Assembly: GCA_012934845.2 (NCBI GenBank)
Contig: WNNJ02000096.1
Span: 62,001-126,000 of the forward strand
DNA length: 64,000 bases
DNA from: Pomphorhynchus laevis
Taxonomy: Eukaryota; Acanthocephala; Palaeacanthocephala; Echinorhynchida; Pomphorhynchidae
Reading direction: 5' to 3'
Shown: positions 62,983 through 64,000 of the stretch, piece by piece
How positions within the stretch are numbered: the stretch's first letter is position 1
Layout of the letters: each line of letters starts with the position of its first letter
Notes under the pieces: model-generated
Database searches by the model: none
Seen by the model: only the letters and a program-made list of their open reading frames with translations
What the model was told of the DNA's origin: nothing
Translations under genes and position numbers: made by a program

Positions 62983-64000
62983 AAACTCTTCTCTCTCCCA
63001 TCCTTCATCCATCCCGACCGGTGTTCCACAAGGCTCCGTATTAGGCCCTATGCTTTTCTCTCTTCTTCTCGGTGATTTGTCTTCGATTTCTCATAAATTT
63101 AACTTCCATGTTATGCAATATGCTGATGACATTCTCATATATGCTCACGCACCTGCTTATCGTATTCATGAATTTAGTGTTTATGATTCCAGCTGTCTTG
63201 TCTCAATTTCCAACCATCTTTCTTCCCTTCGCCTTTCTCTGAATCCTGATAAATCTAAAATTATGTGGATCCTACATCGACGCTCTAACGTAGAACCTCC
63301 TTCCGTATCATTAAATTCTAAAATTCTTCCTATTGTTGATAATCTCGTTTTCCTAGGCTTTCATTTCGACAACCGACTTTCACTTAAACCTTTCGTGAGT
63401 GATAAAGTACGCTCATCTACCTTGATACTCCGCAATCTCCGTCAAGTTTGTAGATAGATTGATTTACCTTCTCGTATGACTCTAATATCTTCTCTCCTTT
63501 TCTCAAGACTTGATTACTGTCTTAGTCTATTTTCCAACTCACCTAAATCCACTCTTCTTCCTTTACAACGCATCATCAACGCTGCCGTTCGAGTTCTCCT
63601 CCGTCTTCGTCGTTTTGATCATACATCCCACTATCTTGTTTCTCTTGATTGGCCTACCATTTATTGTCGTGTTCAAATTCGTCTTCTTATCATTGCTTTT
63701 CGCCTTATAACTTCTCATACCCCTTCATTTCTCAACCTTCCTTTTATCGACAATTCTCGTACTGTGTATTGTGCTCTGCGTTCCCGTAATTCCCTTCTTT
63801 TACATGTCCCAATATACTCTACCTCTTTTGGCTTCCACTCCTTCGTTGTGGCTGCTCCTCTCTTGTGGAATCAACTGCCTATTCATATCCGCCAATCAAC
63901 ATATATGCCGTACTTCAAACGCCAGATCCAATTTTATTTCAACAATTAACTAATTACCTGTGACCTTTGATGTTCTTTTTTTGTTTGTTAGTGGTCATGT
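62983..64000 (+). mobile_element. LINE B2 3' part, running off the right edge
   Basis: The copy is 5'-truncated at the RT GVPQ block (TGVPQGSVLGPMLFSLLLGD). It contains MQYADDILIYAHAPAYRIHE, SLNPDKSKIMWILHRR, FLGFHFDNRLSLKPFVSDKV, a TAG at 63455 (TGTAGATAG where the intact copy has CGTAGATTG), RLDYCLSLFSNSPKS, RLRRFDHTSHYLVSLDWPTI and WNQLPIHIRQS to a stop near 63949. The start of the 3' UTR (GTTAGTGGTCATGT) reaches the window end. The same stop is present in the piece at 39543-39804. Confidence 0.88.

Noticed and set aside
1-64000. tRNA, rRNA or snRNA genes
   Set aside because: I saw no cloverleaf-compatible box A/B pairs or rRNA motifs by eye. A dedicated search (tRNAscan-SE, Infernal) could still find one.

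Overview
The window is nuclear DNA of an AT-rich invertebrate metazoan. Evidence for this is a multi-exon gene with GT-AG introns, APE-type LINEs in several families, a Ty3/Mag-like LTR element, and no bacterial operons or Shine-Dalgarno signals. The sequence alone does not fix the phylum.

Region 1 (about 1-15,000) holds the only host gene I can support. It is on the minus strand, with four consecutive exons at 6880-6546, 6502-6311, 4380-2954 and 1184-424. All three junctions are phase-consistent and together give 905 codons. The product is low-complexity and Arg/Tyr/Gln/Ser-rich. A short conserved-looking segment split over the first two exons resembles a divergent Barentsz/CASC3 (SELOR) domain. 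Its 5' end lies outside what I can define. Introns and flanks carry microsatellites, tandem repeats, an 84-bp palindrome, LINE scraps, and at 8.3-9.9 kb a decayed gene of a widespread transposase-like family.

Region 2 (15.3-25 kb) is mobile-element sediment: a solo LINE 3' end, a decayed restriction-like endonuclease domain, then a LINE (family C) interrupted by a broken Ty3/Mag-like LTR element (17808-22231) and by a LINE B 3' fragment flanked by a 34-bp target duplication.

Region 3 (25.4-64 kb) is almost wholly LINEs. Two related families dominate. Family A copies end in a small stem-loop plus (TAA)n. Family B copies end in a GCGTGC-type hairpin whose two arms co-vary between copies. ORF1 of both families starts with the same zinc-ribbon-like pattern (C-x4-C, then VWT, then C-G-[FY]-C). 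Two copies have a long, uninterrupted ORF2 with a normal ATG: A1 (25.45-29.69 kb, both ORFs open, possibly competent) and the B2 copy at 45.3-49.9 kb (ORF2 open, one stop in ORF1, twelve 20-bp tandem units at its 5' end). A third copy, A2 (56.5-60.6 kb), has an open 940-codon ORF2 frame but no ATG near its start.

The LINEs are inserted into one another. B2 (35.08-42.3 kb) contains a B1 insertion with a chimeric inverted 5' piece and an A4 insertion with a 7-bp duplication. A5 (43.6-51.6 kb) contains the 45.3-49.9 kb B2 copy. A3 (55.1-62.3 kb, minus) contains A2. Family labels are mine. The CR1/L2-group placement rests on motif style and would need a phylogeny.
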